From JAWWOL01 sp033851545 (GTDB taxonomy: Bacteria; Actinomycetota; Actinomycetes; JAWWOL01), in NCBI GenBank assembly GCA_033851545.1, contig JAWWOO010000049.1, forward strand, positions 1 to 64,000: a stretch of 64,000 nt of DNA, written 5' to 3'. Position 1 is the first letter of the stretch, and each line of letters opens with the position of its first letter. This document shows, one piece after another, positions 1-8,581 of the stretch. Both the position numbers and the translations under genes were made by a program. Below the pieces are notes generated by a model, which worked only from the letters and a program-made list of their open reading frames with translations, was not told the DNA's origin and did not search any database.

Positions 1-86
1 CACGCGTCACGCGTGCCGCCCCCGCTGCACGTCGGGGCCCGGCCCCGATCGTCGGGCTGCCCTACTACCCGGCCTCTGGGGGTGCA

Positions 87-107
87 CTCGCCGCCTGATC
101 CGGCGAG
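87..107 (-). terminator. Probable hairpin terminator downstream of the MFS gene
   Basis: Arms CTCGCCG and CGGCGAG are perfectly complementary around a 7-nt loop, 7 nt past the stop of the leftward MFS gene. A second GC hairpin (CGGGGC/GCCCCG, 33-47) follows. There is no T-run, which is common for actinobacterial hairpin terminators. The rest of the first 113 bases holds nothing else I can recognise. Confidence 0.4.
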
Positions 108-113
108 GGGACG

Positions 114-1889
114 TCAGGCCTGCGTGCTCTCCGCCGACTCGACAAGCAGTCCACCCTCGGCCTCGATTGAGCCACCCGAGGGGACGGCCGCCGCCTGGTC
201 GTCGTGGACGTATTGCTTGCCGCGAAGCAGGGACACACCGGCACTGAACAGCGACATGATGATCGCCAGCGTGAACACGATCACCAGCCCATGGTGGAAC
301 GGCTGCGCGATCAGGTGCGGGAAGAACTGCTTGCCGGTCAGGGTCGCATTCTGCGCCGCGGTCAGCCCGGTGACGTGGAACTGCGAGAGCAGGCTACCGA
401 GCGGGTTGAAGCCGAGGAACGACGCGAACAGGCTGCCGACGGGGGGCAGGTTGGCGATCTGCTGCGCTGCTGCGTGGGGGACCCCGTTGGCGGTGAGGCC
501 CACGTACATCGTGTTCGGCAGGGTGCTCGCCAGGCCGACGATCATCAGCGAGAAGAAGATGCCGATCGACAGCACCATCCCGCTGTTCTGGAAGGTCGAC
601 ATCATCCCGTTGGCGGCACCGCGCTGGCCGGCGGGGACGGAGTTCATGACCGCGGCTGCGTTGGGCGCCGCGAACAGGCCGGAACCGAAGCCGTTGAGGG
701 CGATCAGCGCCGCGAACCAGGTGTACGAGAAGTCGGTCGGCAGCAGGAGCAGGCCGCCGAAGGTCAGCGCCACCAGCAGCAACCCGCCGCTGGCGAAAGC
801 CCTCGCGCCGAACTTGTCGGACAGATAGCCGGACAGGGGCCCGGCGACCAGGAAGCCGGCCGTCAGGGGCAGCAGGTAGATGCCTGCCCACAGCGGTGTG
901 TTCTCGTAGGAGTAGCCGTGCAGCGGCAGCCAGATGCCCTGCAGCCAGATGATCAACATGAACTGCAGGCCGCCGCGGGCGATCGAGGACAGCCACGTCA
1001 CCGAGTTGCCGGCGGCGAACGCCCGCACCTTGAACAGCTCGAGGTGGAACATCGGGGACTCGACCTTCGTCTCGATGACGCAGAAAACCACGAGCATCAC
1101 GACGCCGCCGATGAGGCCGACCAGGACCCACGGGTTGGTCCAACCCATGTTGTTGCCGCCGTACGGCTGGATTCCGTACGTGATGCCGGACAGCAGCGCG
1201 GACAGGCCGACGGCGAAGGACAGGTTGCCCCACCAGTCGATCTTCGCGGCCTTGGTGGCGCCGATCTCCTTGAGGCTGCGGTAGGCCCAGAACGTGCCCA
1301 GCAGGCCGAAGGGGACGCTGACCCAGAACACCAGGCGCCAGCTGACCTCCGAGAGCAGACCGCCGGCGACCAGTCCGATGAACGACCCGGCGAGGCCGGC
1401 GACCATGTTGATCCCGAGGGCGAAGCCGCGCTGGTTGGCGGCGAACGCATCGGTCACGATCGCGCTGGAGTTCGCCATCAGCATCGCGCCGCCGATGCCC
1501 TGGATGACCCGGCCGGCAATCAGCCACAGGGCGCCGGACCCGCTGGTGAGCGGGTCGATGGCGAGGAAGACCGACGCCAGGGAGAAGACCAGGAAGCCGG
1601 CGTTGTAGATCCGGACTCGCCCGTAGATGTCGCCGAGTCGGCCCAGGCTGACCACGAGGACGGCGCTGACCAACAGATAGCCCATCAACATCCACAGCAG
1701 ATAGCTGACGTTGCCGGCCTGGAGTGGGTTGAGCTTGATCCCGCGGAAGATCGCCGGCAGCGAGATGATCACGATGGACGAGTTGATCGTCGCCATCAGG
1801 ATCCCGAGCGTCGTGTTGGACAGGGCGACCCACTTGTACGCGCGCGGTTCCTTGGCGGACGTGGTGGTCTGGGCCGTTTGGCTGCTCAC
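114..1889 (-). CDS. MFS drug/proton antiporter, DHA2 (14-TM) family
   Basis: A 591-residue integral membrane transporter of the DHA2/EmrB-QacA type, expected to export toxic compounds using the proton gradient. The N-terminus is a short cytoplasmic tail followed by TM1 with an ATINSSIVIISLP motif, where DHA2 pumps usually read LDxTIVNVALP. The motif-A-like loop reads GRLGDIYGRVRIY and the motif-C-like segment GRVIQGIGGAMLMANS. The GTG at 1889 is chosen because AAGGA lies 8 nt upstream; the longer frame to 1973 would run through the operator-like palindrome. The palindrome just upstream suggests repression by a TetR- or MarR-type protein. The substrate cannot be told from sequence. Confidence 0.9.
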   Translation of the reverse strand: MSSQTAQTTTSAKEPRAYKWVALSNTTLGILMATINSSIVIISLPAIFRGIKLNPLQAGNVSYLLWMLMGYLLVSAVLVVSLGRLGDIYGRVRIYNAGFLVFSLASVFLAIDPLTSGSGALWLIAGRVIQGIGGAMLMANSSAIVTDAFAANQRGFALGINMVAGLAGSFIGLVAGGLLSEVSWRLVFWVSVPFGLLGTFWAYRSLKEIGATKAAKIDWWGNLSFAVGLSALLSGITYGIQPYGGNNMGWTNPWVLVGLIGGVVMLVVFCVIETKVESPMFHLELFKVRAFAAGNSVTWLSSIARGGLQFMLIIWLQGIWLPLHGYSYENTPLWAGIYLLPLTAGFLVAGPLSGYLSDKFGARAFASGGLLLVALTFGGLLLLPTDFSYTWFAALIALNGFGSGLFAAPNAAAVMNSVPAGQRGAANGMMSTFQNSGMVLSIGIFFSLMIVGLASTLPNTMYVGLTANGVPHAAAQQIANLPPVGSLFASFLGFNPLGSLLSQFHVTGLTAAQNATLTGKQFFPHLIAQPFHHGLVIVFTLAIIMSLFSAGVSLLRGKQYVHDDQAAAVPSGGSIEAEGGLLVESAESTQA

Positions 1890-1915
1890 GTGGCGAGTCC
1901 TTAGGCGTCGGCAAC

Positions 1916-1935
1916 TAGTTCGTACATACAAACTA
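1916..1935. promoter_or_regulatory. Palindromic operator upstream of the MFS pump
   Basis: TAGTTCGTAC and its mirror ATACAAACTA form a 20-bp inverted repeat with 8 of 10 arm positions matching, centred 37 nt upstream of the pump start and A/T-rich against its surroundings. Size and symmetry fit a TetR-family (or MarR) operator. No TetR gene is in the window; the only candidate nearby is the MarR gene at 5442-5900. Confidence 0.55.
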
Positions 1936-1989
1936 TCCGCGCCAATGGTACCTACCTGGTCGCCGCTGCGCACCGGGCCTAGCCGACTA

Positions 1990-2013
1990 TTCCGGACGTT
2001 ATGGCGTCCGGAA
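1990..2013. promoter_or_regulatory. Perfect 9-bp inverted repeat in the divergent intergenic region
   Basis: TTCCGGACG and CGTCCGGAA flank a 6-nt spacer (TTATGG) between the MFS pump and the Excalibur-domain gene. It lies in the likely 5' region of the rightward gene, so it could be a second operator or an mRNA hairpin. The sequence does not decide between these. Confidence 0.35.
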
Positions 2014-2038
2014 GACTCCGCGAGGGCTGACCACTACG

Positions 2039-2317
2039 GTGAGCCAGATGAGACCCCGCCGCCTGGCGTTGCTGCTGCCCGCCGTCCTCCTCGTGGTGAC
2101 GCCCACCGCCGCTGCGGCCCATGCCACGGGAGTGACCTCGTACGCGAACTGCACCGCGGTTCACGCCCACTACAAGGGCGGCATTGCCAAGGTTGGCGCC
2201 AAGGACAAGCGGAAGAGCGGCGGCCACGCGAGGTACAAGCCGTACGTGAGCACGGCGCTCTACACCGCGAACAAGAAGATGGACCGCGACCGGGACGGGA
2301 TCGCCTGCGAGCAGTAG
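2039..2317 (+). CDS. Secreted Excalibur-domain (calcium-binding motif) protein
   Basis: A 92-residue protein with a Sec signal peptide (basic start, hydrophobic core LALLLPAVLLVVTP, cleavage near AAAAHA) followed by an Excalibur domain. This runs from YANCTAVHAHY through STALYTANKKM to the terminal DRDRDGIACE loop, with two Cys that probably form a disulfide. In this family the Asp-rich DxDxDGxxCE loop resembles EF-hand calcium sites; these domains occur in extracellular actinobacterial proteins. The GTG at 2039 and ATG at 2048 are both possible because no good ribosome site is present. It is divergent from the pump and shows no functional link to it. Confidence 0.8.
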   Translation: MSQMRPRRLALLLPAVLLVVTPTAAAAHATGVTSYANCTAVHAHYKGGIAKVGAKDKRKSGGHARYKPYVSTALYTANKKMDRDRDGIACEQ

Positions 2318-2328
2318 CCGTTCTGGCC

Positions 2329-3783
2329 CTATCCGACCTTGAACGAGGTCGCGCCCGGCCACCAGCCGGTGCCGCTCGCCGTCACCGCATGGACGCCCTT
2401 GGCGGAGTGCTTGGCGACCCTGAAGGAAACCTTGCCTTTCGCGTTGGTGTGCCCCAAGACCGACCCGACCTTGACCGCGACGCCGGCTACCGGGACACCG
2501 GCGTCGGTCACCGTCACGACCACGGCACCGCCGTTGGCGTACGAGACCTTTGCCGGCGAGACGGCGACGTGCAGGCCCTCGAGGATCCGGGCCGAGTAGA
2601 TCTCGCTCGGCGCGTAACCGACCGCGAGGTTGATGATGGCATCGAGCGGGCCGAGCGCCCCGTCACCGGCGGTGCGGCCCGGGGAGTATCCGCCCGGCGT
2701 CGTGACGGCCCGCAGCACGCCGAACCGGGTGACCGACGGGTTGGTGCGGACGGCGAACACCTTGCCGCCCTCGATCCAGGACACCCACAGCCGCCCACCA
2801 GGGGCTGCCGAGAGGTTGACGTACTGGATCTCGCCGACCGGCCGATTCATGGTGAGCGTGCGGCCGGTCTGCAGGTTCCACAGGACGAGCTTGTGCCCCG
2901 CCGGGTAGCCCGAGGGGTAGGCGGCCCAGACCCCGCCGCCGACTCGCGCCGCGAGGGCGACGTTCTGGCTGGGGTTGTTCGAGACCTTTCCGCCCAGGTA
3001 GGTGACCACGGAGAACGGCGCGGCCGCCGTGGGCCCACTGAAGGCCGGGTAGACCTCCGCGGCGTGGATGCCTTGCGAGGAGTCGCTCAGGCTGGAGTAC
3101 CAGGCGGCGTACCCGATGTGGGTCTTCTGGTCGCGGGCCAGGCTGACGCCCTGCGTCTCACCGAAGTTGGCCGACTCGCTGTCGACAGCAGCGGCCGGCA
3201 CCGAGAAGTCGAACCCGTGGTGCACGGTCACGTGGTTGGTGCTGCTGCCGGCGACCGCGATGATCGGCTGGCCGGTGCCGTCGTCGACCGCACCGAGCCC
3301 GTAGCCGGCGCTGGTGTCGACGTCGTGGGTCAGCGAGCCCTGGCCGAGCGCCCACGTCGTGGCCGACGAAGGCTGGGCGTAGAGCACGGGACCGTTGTAC
3401 GGGTCAGTGGTCGTGTCCGAGTGCGAGCCGTTGAACGCCACGGTCGGCACCCCGTTCAGCACGAAGGCGCGCGGGTCGTTGACGATGCTGGTCCAGCCGG
3501 AGACGACGCTGCTGATGCCGCCGATCGGCTTGGAGTTCGAGCCCAGGATGCGGGCGTTGATCGCTCCGGCGCCCTGGGGCCAGGTCACGAGCAGCTTGGT
3601 GCCGAAGCGGGCCACGCTCGGCTCGTAGCTGACGTTGATGCCAGCGCCTGCCGACAGCTTGGTCCACACCGGCGCGGCCTTGGCCTTGGCCTGGGCGGGC
3701 GCCGCCAGCGTGGCGATCGCCGTGGTGGCAGTCAGCGTGGCTACGGCAGCAGCGGCAATGGCCCGGTTCGGACGGCTGGTCAT
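2329..3783 (-). CDS. Secreted beta-propeller-like protein with C-terminal Ig-like domain, paralogue A
   Basis: A 484-residue exported protein. Residues 1-32 are a signal peptide ending ATLAAPAQA. The middle of about 350 residues has repeated beta-rich blocks with Asp/Gly turns (GVPTVAFNGS, GRLWVSWIEGGKV) typical of a propeller. The last 75 residues (KVSYANGGAVVVTVTDAGVP onward) look like a bacterial Ig-like (Big) domain. The ATG at 3783 has GAGGAG 9 nt upstream. It is followed on the same strand-order by paralogue B immediately upstream (gap 68 nt). No enzymatic motif is seen; an extracellular binding role is inferred only from architecture. Confidence 0.75.
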   Translation of the reverse strand: MTSRPNRAIAAAAVATLTATTAIATLAAPAQAKAKAAPVWTKLSAGAGINVSYEPSVARFGTKLLVTWPQGAGAINARILGSNSKPIGGISSVVSGWTSIVNDPRAFVLNGVPTVAFNGSHSDTTTDPYNGPVLYAQPSSATTWALGQGSLTHDVDTSAGYGLGAVDDGTGQPIIAVAGSSTNHVTVHHGFDFSVPAAAVDSESANFGETQGVSLARDQKTHIGYAAWYSSLSDSSQGIHAAEVYPAFSGPTAAAPFSVVTYLGGKVSNNPSQNVALAARVGGGVWAAYPSGYPAGHKLVLWNLQTGRTLTMNRPVGEIQYVNLSAAPGGRLWVSWIEGGKVFAVRTNPSVTRFGVLRAVTTPGGYSPGRTAGDGALGPLDAIINLAVGYAPSEIYSARILEGLHVAVSPAKVSYANGGAVVVTVTDAGVPVAGVAVKVGSVLGHTNAKGKVSFRVAKHSAKGVHAVTASGTGWWPGATSFKVG

Positions 3784-3851
3784 GGGGTGGGTCTCCTCTG
3801 TCGTGGACGCTCGTCGTTGCCTGCGGCGCGTTGTCGGCGGGACGACCGGCG

Positions 3852-5339
3852 TCAGCCGACCTTGAACGAGGACTTGCCGGGCCACCAGCCGGCCGCACTG
3901 GCCGTGACGGCATGGACCCCCTTGGCGGAGTGCTTGGCCACGGTGAACGACACCCGGCCCTTGGCGTTCGTGTGCTCGACGACCGACCCGATCTTGACCG
4001 AGACACCGGGCACCGGGACGCCCGCGTCGGTCACGCTGACCACCACGGTCCCGCCCTTGGCGTACGACACCTTGGCCGGGGAGACGGCGACACGTAGCCC
4101 CTCGAGGATCCGGGTCGAGTCGATCTCGGCGAGGTAGTTGCCGGACGCGTCCTTGACCTTGCCCACCACGTTGATGACGGCGTCCAGCGGCCCGAGTGCA
4201 CCGTCACCTGACGTGCGGGTAGGCGACTCACCGGGGGCGGCAGGCGAAGCCACCGACCGGACGATGCCGAACTTGGTCACCGATGGGTTGGTCCGGGTCG
4301 CGTACAGGGTGGATCCCTGGATCCACCACACCCACATCCGCCCGCCGGGCGCGGCGCTGATGCCGGTGTACTGGATCGCGCCGCTGGTCCGCAAGGTGAG
4401 GGTCCTGCCGGTCTCGACGTTCCAGAGCACCAGCTTGGTCGGGCTCGGGTAGCCGGACGAGTAGGCGGCCCAGACCCCGCCGCCGACCCGGCCGGCGACA
4501 GCCACGTTCTGACTGGGGTTCACCGAAGCCTTGCCGCCACCGAAGTTGACCGTGGACAGCGGAGCGGGGGCGGAGGGAGGCCCTACGGCGGGCCAGATCT
4601 GGGCACTGTGGACGCCTTGCTGGGTGGGAGCGCTGGCGCCGGAGTACCAGAGGGCGTAGATGGCGCCGGTCTTGGAGTCCCGCGCGACGTCCACGTCCTG
4701 GGCCTCGACGGTGCCGGCGGTCTGCAGGTCGGGCGCCGCGGCCGGAACGGAGGGGTCGATGCCGTAGTGGATGGTCACGTGGTCGGAGCTGGAGTAGGCC
4801 CCCGCCGAGACGGGCTGGCCCGCCCCGTTGTCGACGACGCCGAAGCCGTAGTCGCCGTACGCCGAGTGGCTCTGCGTCAGCGAGCCCGGGCCGAGTGCCC
4901 AGCTGGTCGCGTCAGCTGCCTGGGCATAGGCCATTGGCCCGGTGTACGGGTCCGTGCTGTCGTTGGTGCGCAGCCCGCCGAAGGCGACGGTCGGGACGCC
5001 GCCGAGGAGCAGCACGTCAGGGTCGGAGGTCACCGAGGACCAGGAGGTGACGACGTCGCTGACGCCGCCCACCGGCTTGGCGGTTGGCGCGAGAATGCGG
5101 CTGCGGATGGACGTGTGCGCGCTGTCGGTGTCCTGCGGCCAGACCACGATCAGCTTGCCGTGCCATCGGACGACCCGCGGCTGGGAGCTGATGCCCACTC
5201 CGGAACCGGCCGAGAGGCGGGTCCACACTGGTGCCTTGGCCTTGGCCTGGGCGGGCGCCGCCAGCGTGGCGATCGCGGTGGTGGCAGTCAGCGTGGCTAC
5301 GGCAGCGGCGGCAATGGCCCGATTCGGACGGCTGGTCAT
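3852..5339 (-). CDS. Secreted beta-propeller-like protein with C-terminal Ig-like domain, paralogue B
   Basis: A 495-residue protein with the same architecture as its downstream neighbour: signal peptide MTSRPNRAIAAAAVA...APAQAKAK, propeller-like centre, and a terminal Ig-like domain ending GWWPGKSSFKVG. The first ~35 codons are almost identical in DNA to those of paralogue A (a handful of substitutions across about 105 bp), while the bodies have diverged widely. That suggests tandem duplication plus gene conversion at the 5' end. The ATG at 5339 has GAGGGG 9 nt upstream. Function is unknown. Confidence 0.75.
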   Translation of the reverse strand: MTSRPNRAIAAAAVATLTATTAIATLAAPAQAKAKAPVWTRLSAGSGVGISSQPRVVRWHGKLIVVWPQDTDSAHTSIRSRILAPTAKPVGGVSDVVTSWSSVTSDPDVLLLGGVPTVAFGGLRTNDSTDPYTGPMAYAQAADATSWALGPGSLTQSHSAYGDYGFGVVDNGAGQPVSAGAYSSSDHVTIHYGIDPSVPAAAPDLQTAGTVEAQDVDVARDSKTGAIYALWYSGASAPTQQGVHSAQIWPAVGPPSAPAPLSTVNFGGGKASVNPSQNVAVAGRVGGGVWAAYSSGYPSPTKLVLWNVETGRTLTLRTSGAIQYTGISAAPGGRMWVWWIQGSTLYATRTNPSVTKFGIVRSVASPAAPGESPTRTSGDGALGPLDAVINVVGKVKDASGNYLAEIDSTRILEGLRVAVSPAKVSYAKGGTVVVSVTDAGVPVPGVSVKIGSVVEHTNAKGRVSFTVAKHSAKGVHAVTASAAGWWPGKSSFKVG

Positions 5340-5441
5340 CAAGACGATCCCCTCGGTCGCGGGCACCAGTGGTCCCGTAGGCGCGCTCACAGCGCACGAG
5401 GACAGAGTCTCGCGTCCTCGAGGAGATACGTCCAGAGCCGA

Positions 5442-5900
5442 TCAATCCCCGCCGATCCGCTCCAACGCCGGAAGTGCGGCAACGAGGTGCCCGCGGTCGG
5501 CGTCGGACAGGGCCGAGAGCCGGTTCAGCAGCTGAGCGGTGCGGCGGCTGCGGATGCGTTCGAGCGACTCGCGGCCGTAGTCGGTGAGCCGCAGATAGCT
5601 GACCCTGCCGTCCATCGGATCGGTCAGCCGCAGGATCAGGCCCATCTCCTCGAGCGTCGCGATCAGCCGGGTCAGCGTTGAGGGGCTGATGCCTTCCAGG
5701 GATGCGAGCTGCCCCGGCCGTACCGGCTCGTGCTCCTCCACCCTGACCAGTGTCGAGAGCTGGGTCAGCGTCAGCCCGTCGTTGGTGTCCTGGCGCAGCT
5801 GGCGGTGGATGCGGGCGATGGCCAGCCGCATCCGGGAGGCGAGCTCGGCCTGGTCGTTGAGGGTGCCGGTGACCTGCGCCGGTAGGTCGCTGGACGCCAC
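5442..5900 (-). CDS. MarR-family transcriptional regulator
   Basis: A 152-residue winged-helix regulator. The recognition region reads RPGQLASLEGISPSTLTRLIATLEEMGLI, followed by the wing residues DPMDGRVSYLRLTDYG, which is the canonical MarR signature. The N- and C-terminal helices form the dimer interface. The GTG at 5900 is selected because AAGGAGG lies 5 nt upstream; longer forms would be atypically long for MarR. It may repress its own operon or a nearby efflux gene, and palindromes at 6006-6027 and 1916-1935 are candidate sites. No ligand can be inferred. Confidence 0.9.
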   Translation of the reverse strand: MASSDLPAQVTGTLNDQAELASRMRLAIARIHRQLRQDTNDGLTLTQLSTLVRVEEHEPVRPGQLASLEGISPSTLTRLIATLEEMGLILRLTDPMDGRVSYLRLTDYGRESLERIRSRRTAQLLNRLSALSDADRGHLVAALPALERIGGD

Positions 5901-6005
5901 GGGCACCTCCTTGCTGGGCGGCGAATGGCCTGTCAGCCGCATCCTGCCACCTGCCGAGCCCGGGCGGCACCTCCAACCGGCCCTACCGCCGCGGCCGGTG
6001 AGACT

Positions 6006-6027
6006 TAGGCCCCCTATAGGGGGCCTA
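6006..6027. promoter_or_regulatory. Perfect 22-bp palindrome between the MarR gene and the sigma-factor partner gene
   Basis: Arms TAGGCCCCC and GGGGGCCTA flank TATA, so the whole 22 bp is its own reverse complement. It lies 106 nt upstream of the MarR start and 30 nt downstream of the leftward gene ending at 6057. It could be a MarR operator or a U-tail-less terminator hairpin (9-bp stem, TATA loop). Confidence 0.55.
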
Positions 6028-6056
6028 GCCCTCACCACCCACCGATAGGTCTGCGG

Positions 6057-7637
6057 CTACGGGAACATCGGCGGTCCCGACGGGGGCGCGCTCGAGGACC
6101 AGCCGTTGAAGCCTGCCGCCTCGCGTGCTGCGTCGCCCGCGTGGACGGCATAAGCGGTGTAGGAAAGCCGCACGCCCTGCCAGCACCAGGCGGCCGGGTC
6201 GTCGTCCTTCGCGCCAGGGAAGGCGTCCGCGAGTCGTCCCTTTCCGTCCGCCAGCGCTGGCCCCCACGTGGCAGTGCGGATCAGGCCGACGGTCGTGAGC
6301 TCCGCCGAGGCGACCGGCCCGAGCGCCGACGTGCACAGTGCCGCGGCAGTCGTGCCGGAGGCCGTCGGGCTCGGTGTCGTCGGTGCAGCCATTGGTCCGT
6401 ACTCGTCGTCGGTGACGCTCGCCGCAATCGTGCGCAGCGTAGCGAGCGTCTCCGTCGGGTATCCGTTGCCGAGACAGGCCCCCAGCGCGACGCGCTCGCC
6501 ATCCGCGGCGAGGCCGAAGTCCCGCTCGGCGTGGAAGGTCGCGACGCCGCCCCAAGCGGCGCACTGGGAGTCAGCTGTTGACAGGGTGCCGGTGTCAGGG
6601 GCGGCTGGCGCTCCGGGCCGGGGCAGGATGGGACCGAAGGCAATCGAGGCGAGGACACCGCCGTCGGCCACGTGCTCGACGCCCTGTTTGGGGTTGCACT
6701 CGAGCGGGACCAGCGTGCACGGGTCCTGCAGCGGGGCCGGCCCCAGGTACCTGGGCCGGGTCAGGTGCCCCGGGGGGCCGCTGCCGAAGAAGGGCTCTGC
6801 CCCTAACTGCCAACTGGACGGCATCCGCCACCGGATGTGGTCCCAAATCGCCGCCACGTCAGCCACCGCTGAAGTGGCCGATGCTGGAGGCGTCCCGAGG
6901 CTGATGGACGGGTACGCGGAGTCGGCGGCACTGGCGAGCACGGCGCGCAGCTCGGCCTCGAACATGGCCGGGTCGGTGGCCGAGATGCAGCCGTCCAGCG
7001 CGAGGTTGGACCCGTGTGCTTGCGTGCCGAACTGGCGTACGGCGTGGAAGATCCGGCCTGCTCCGAGCTGGGCGCACTGCGTGACCAGGCCGGGCGGGGT
7101 TGTGTCGTCGAACGCGGAGCCGTCGCTCAGCTGATGCACGGACCGCTCCCCGTACGAGAACCAGGCCACCACGGCGTCGGACGGCAGCTCCGGCCCGGCC
7201 GAGCCGAGGACGCCCGTCCCCCGCACGGGGCGTGGCGATGGCGACGTGACCGGCAGTCGGGCATTGCCGATGTAGGGGCCCTCGATCAGGGCGTTCGACG
7301 GCCGGCTGTGGTCCGGATTGGCGGCGCTGGGCAGCCAACCTGCCGGGATCCGCCAGGTGAGCGTGTTCCAGCTGTCATGCCGCCAGGTCGCGTCGACGGT
7401 GACCACCGGCAACGAGGGGGGCGCGATCGACTGGACGCGGGTGCGTTGACCCGACATCCCGTAGACCGTGGGCACTCCGGCGATGGCCGCGACCGCTAGC
7501 ACGGCGGCACCGGCAGCGGTCCGGCGCAGCCGCTTGTCACGTCGCTGGACGCGGCGGGCCACGGCGGCGAAGTCCACATCCACTGGGGGCTGCGCCGTCA
7601 CCTCGGTCATCAGCCGGCTGAGCTCCGTACCGCTCAT
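6057..7637 (-). CDS. Membrane-anchored protein co-encoded with a SigE-type sigma factor
   Basis: A 526-residue protein. It has a ~50-residue cytoplasmic N-terminus, a single TM (AAGAAVLAVAAIAGVPTVYG, about residues 45-65) and a large extracytoplasmic part with two similar blocks, each containing Trp-rich WRxPxxW segments and a Cys pair. It starts inside the sigma-factor stop codon (ATGA overlap) with GAGGAGG 7 nt upstream, so the two are translationally coupled. By position and topology it probably controls the sigma factor, although no ZAS zinc motif is present. A signal-sensing role for the outer domain is inference. Confidence 0.6.
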   Translation of the reverse strand: MSGTELSRLMTEVTAQPPVDVDFAAVARRVQRRDKRLRRTAAGAAVLAVAAIAGVPTVYGMSGQRTRVQSIAPPSLPVVTVDATWRHDSWNTLTWRIPAGWLPSAANPDHSRPSNALIEGPYIGNARLPVTSPSPRPVRGTGVLGSAGPELPSDAVVAWFSYGERSVHQLSDGSAFDDTTPPGLVTQCAQLGAGRIFHAVRQFGTQAHGSNLALDGCISATDPAMFEAELRAVLASAADSAYPSISLGTPPASATSAVADVAAIWDHIRWRMPSSWQLGAEPFFGSGPPGHLTRPRYLGPAPLQDPCTLVPLECNPKQGVEHVADGGVLASIAFGPILPRPGAPAAPDTGTLSTADSQCAAWGGVATFHAERDFGLAADGERVALGACLGNGYPTETLATLRTIAASVTDDEYGPMAAPTTPSPTASGTTAAALCTSALGPVASAELTTVGLIRTATWGPALADGKGRLADAFPGAKDDDPAAWCWQGVRLSYTAYAVHAGDAAREAAGFNGWSSSAPPSGPPMFP

Positions 7638-8152
7638 GGCGCCGCCTCCTCGATCAGTCCGACCAGCTCTGCCAGCGGCGCGCAGGTCCGCAGCGCCGCC
7701 AAGGCCCGTGCGTGCTGGGACTTCACCGTGCCGACCGAGCAGCCCAGGACGGACGCGGTCTGCGCCTCGGTGAGGTCGTCGAAGTACCGCAGGACGACCA
7801 CTGCGCGCTGCCCGCGGGTCAAGGTCGCCAGGGCGGCGGCGACCACTGCCCGCCGGTCGGCGTCCTCGAACGCGTCGGAGGTGGTGACCCGCTCCGGCAG
7901 CTCCGCAGCAGGTGCCTCGCCGCGCCACCGGCGGCGCCACCAGGTCGCGTACGTCGTGACGAGGACGCGCCGGACGTACACCTCGGGGTCGTCGGTACGC
8001 CGGATCCGCGACCACGCCGGCCAGGTCTTCGCCAGGGCGGTCTGGACCAGGTCCTGCGCGGCCGCCCAGTCTCCGGTCAGCAGCCAGGCGGTCCGCAGCA
8101 GCGCCCGCGAGCGGCCGGCGACGAACTCACGGAACCCGTCCGGCTCGTCCAT
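7634..8152 (-). CDS. SigE-type RNA polymerase sigma factor (ECF-like)
   Basis: A 172-residue sigma-70 family factor with region 2 (REFVAGRSRALLRTAWLLTG through AAAQDLVQTALAKTWPAW) and region 4 (LTRGQRAVVVLRYFDDLTEAQTASVLGCSVGTVKSQHARAL). Sequence and length match the actinobacterial SigE family. It would direct RNA polymerase to a small regulon, often including its own gene. The downstream membrane protein overlaps by 4 nt and is the probable partner. Confidence 0.9.
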   Translation of the reverse strand: MDEPDGFREFVAGRSRALLRTAWLLTGDWAAAQDLVQTALAKTWPAWSRIRRTDDPEVYVRRVLVTTYATWWRRRWRGEAPAAELPERVTTSDAFEDADRRAVVAAALATLTRGQRAVVVLRYFDDLTEAQTASVLGCSVGTVKSQHARALAALRTCAPLAELVGLIEEAAP

Positions 8153-8213
8153 CGACCCCCCTCAGCCCGCGGCTACGTCACAGGCCAGACGACCGGGACG
8201 CACCGAAAGGTTG

Positions 8214-8396
8214 TCAGGGAAGTGGTCGCTCCGCGGGGACGGGCGCGGGGGCGGGGGCGTCGGCAATGGCCACGACGATCGGGAACAGCACCACGGGGAT
8301 GACGACCAGGACAAGGACGACGGCGGCCATGACCGTACGGGACCGCCGGCGCGGAGCCGGAGCGAACCCGTCCGGGATCCCGAGCACATCCGTCAT
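8214..8396 (-). CDS. Small single-pass membrane protein
   Basis: A 60-residue protein with a Pro/Arg-rich N-terminus, one TM (VMAAVVLVLVVIPVVLFPIVVAIA, residues 22-45) and a Pro/Ala tail. The start has AGGA 8 nt upstream and codon use fits the neighbours. It is encoded about 60 nt upstream of the sigma gene in the same direction and could be part of that unit. No family is recognised. Confidence 0.5.
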   Translation of the reverse strand: MTDVLGIPDGFAPAPRRRSRTVMAAVVLVLVVIPVVLFPIVVAIADAPAPAPVPAERPLP

Positions 8397-8581
8397 GCCG
8401 TCAGTCCTATCACCCGGCGGCGGTCTGCGAACAGCATTTCCAGCCGGTTCACAGGGTCACCCATTTGGCGGCTCAAGTTCCACCCGGATGGCCGTCAGCC
8501 CTGGTCGCCCCCGCGTGGAACAGTGACACCAAGCCACCACGAGACCTGGCCCCCCACGATCGCGTTGCCGCCGGAGGCTTC

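Noticed and set aside
204..1904. Long plus-strand open frame of 566 codons opposite the MFS gene
   Set aside because: It is the antisense shadow of a clear membrane transporter. Its translation is Gln/Arg/Glu/Asp-rich without any domain, as expected from high-GC third positions.
1711..4137. Plus-strand open frame of 808 codons across 1.7-4.1 kb
   Set aside because: It spans the operator region and lies opposite parts of three better-supported genes; the composition is Arg/Asp/Gly shadow sequence.
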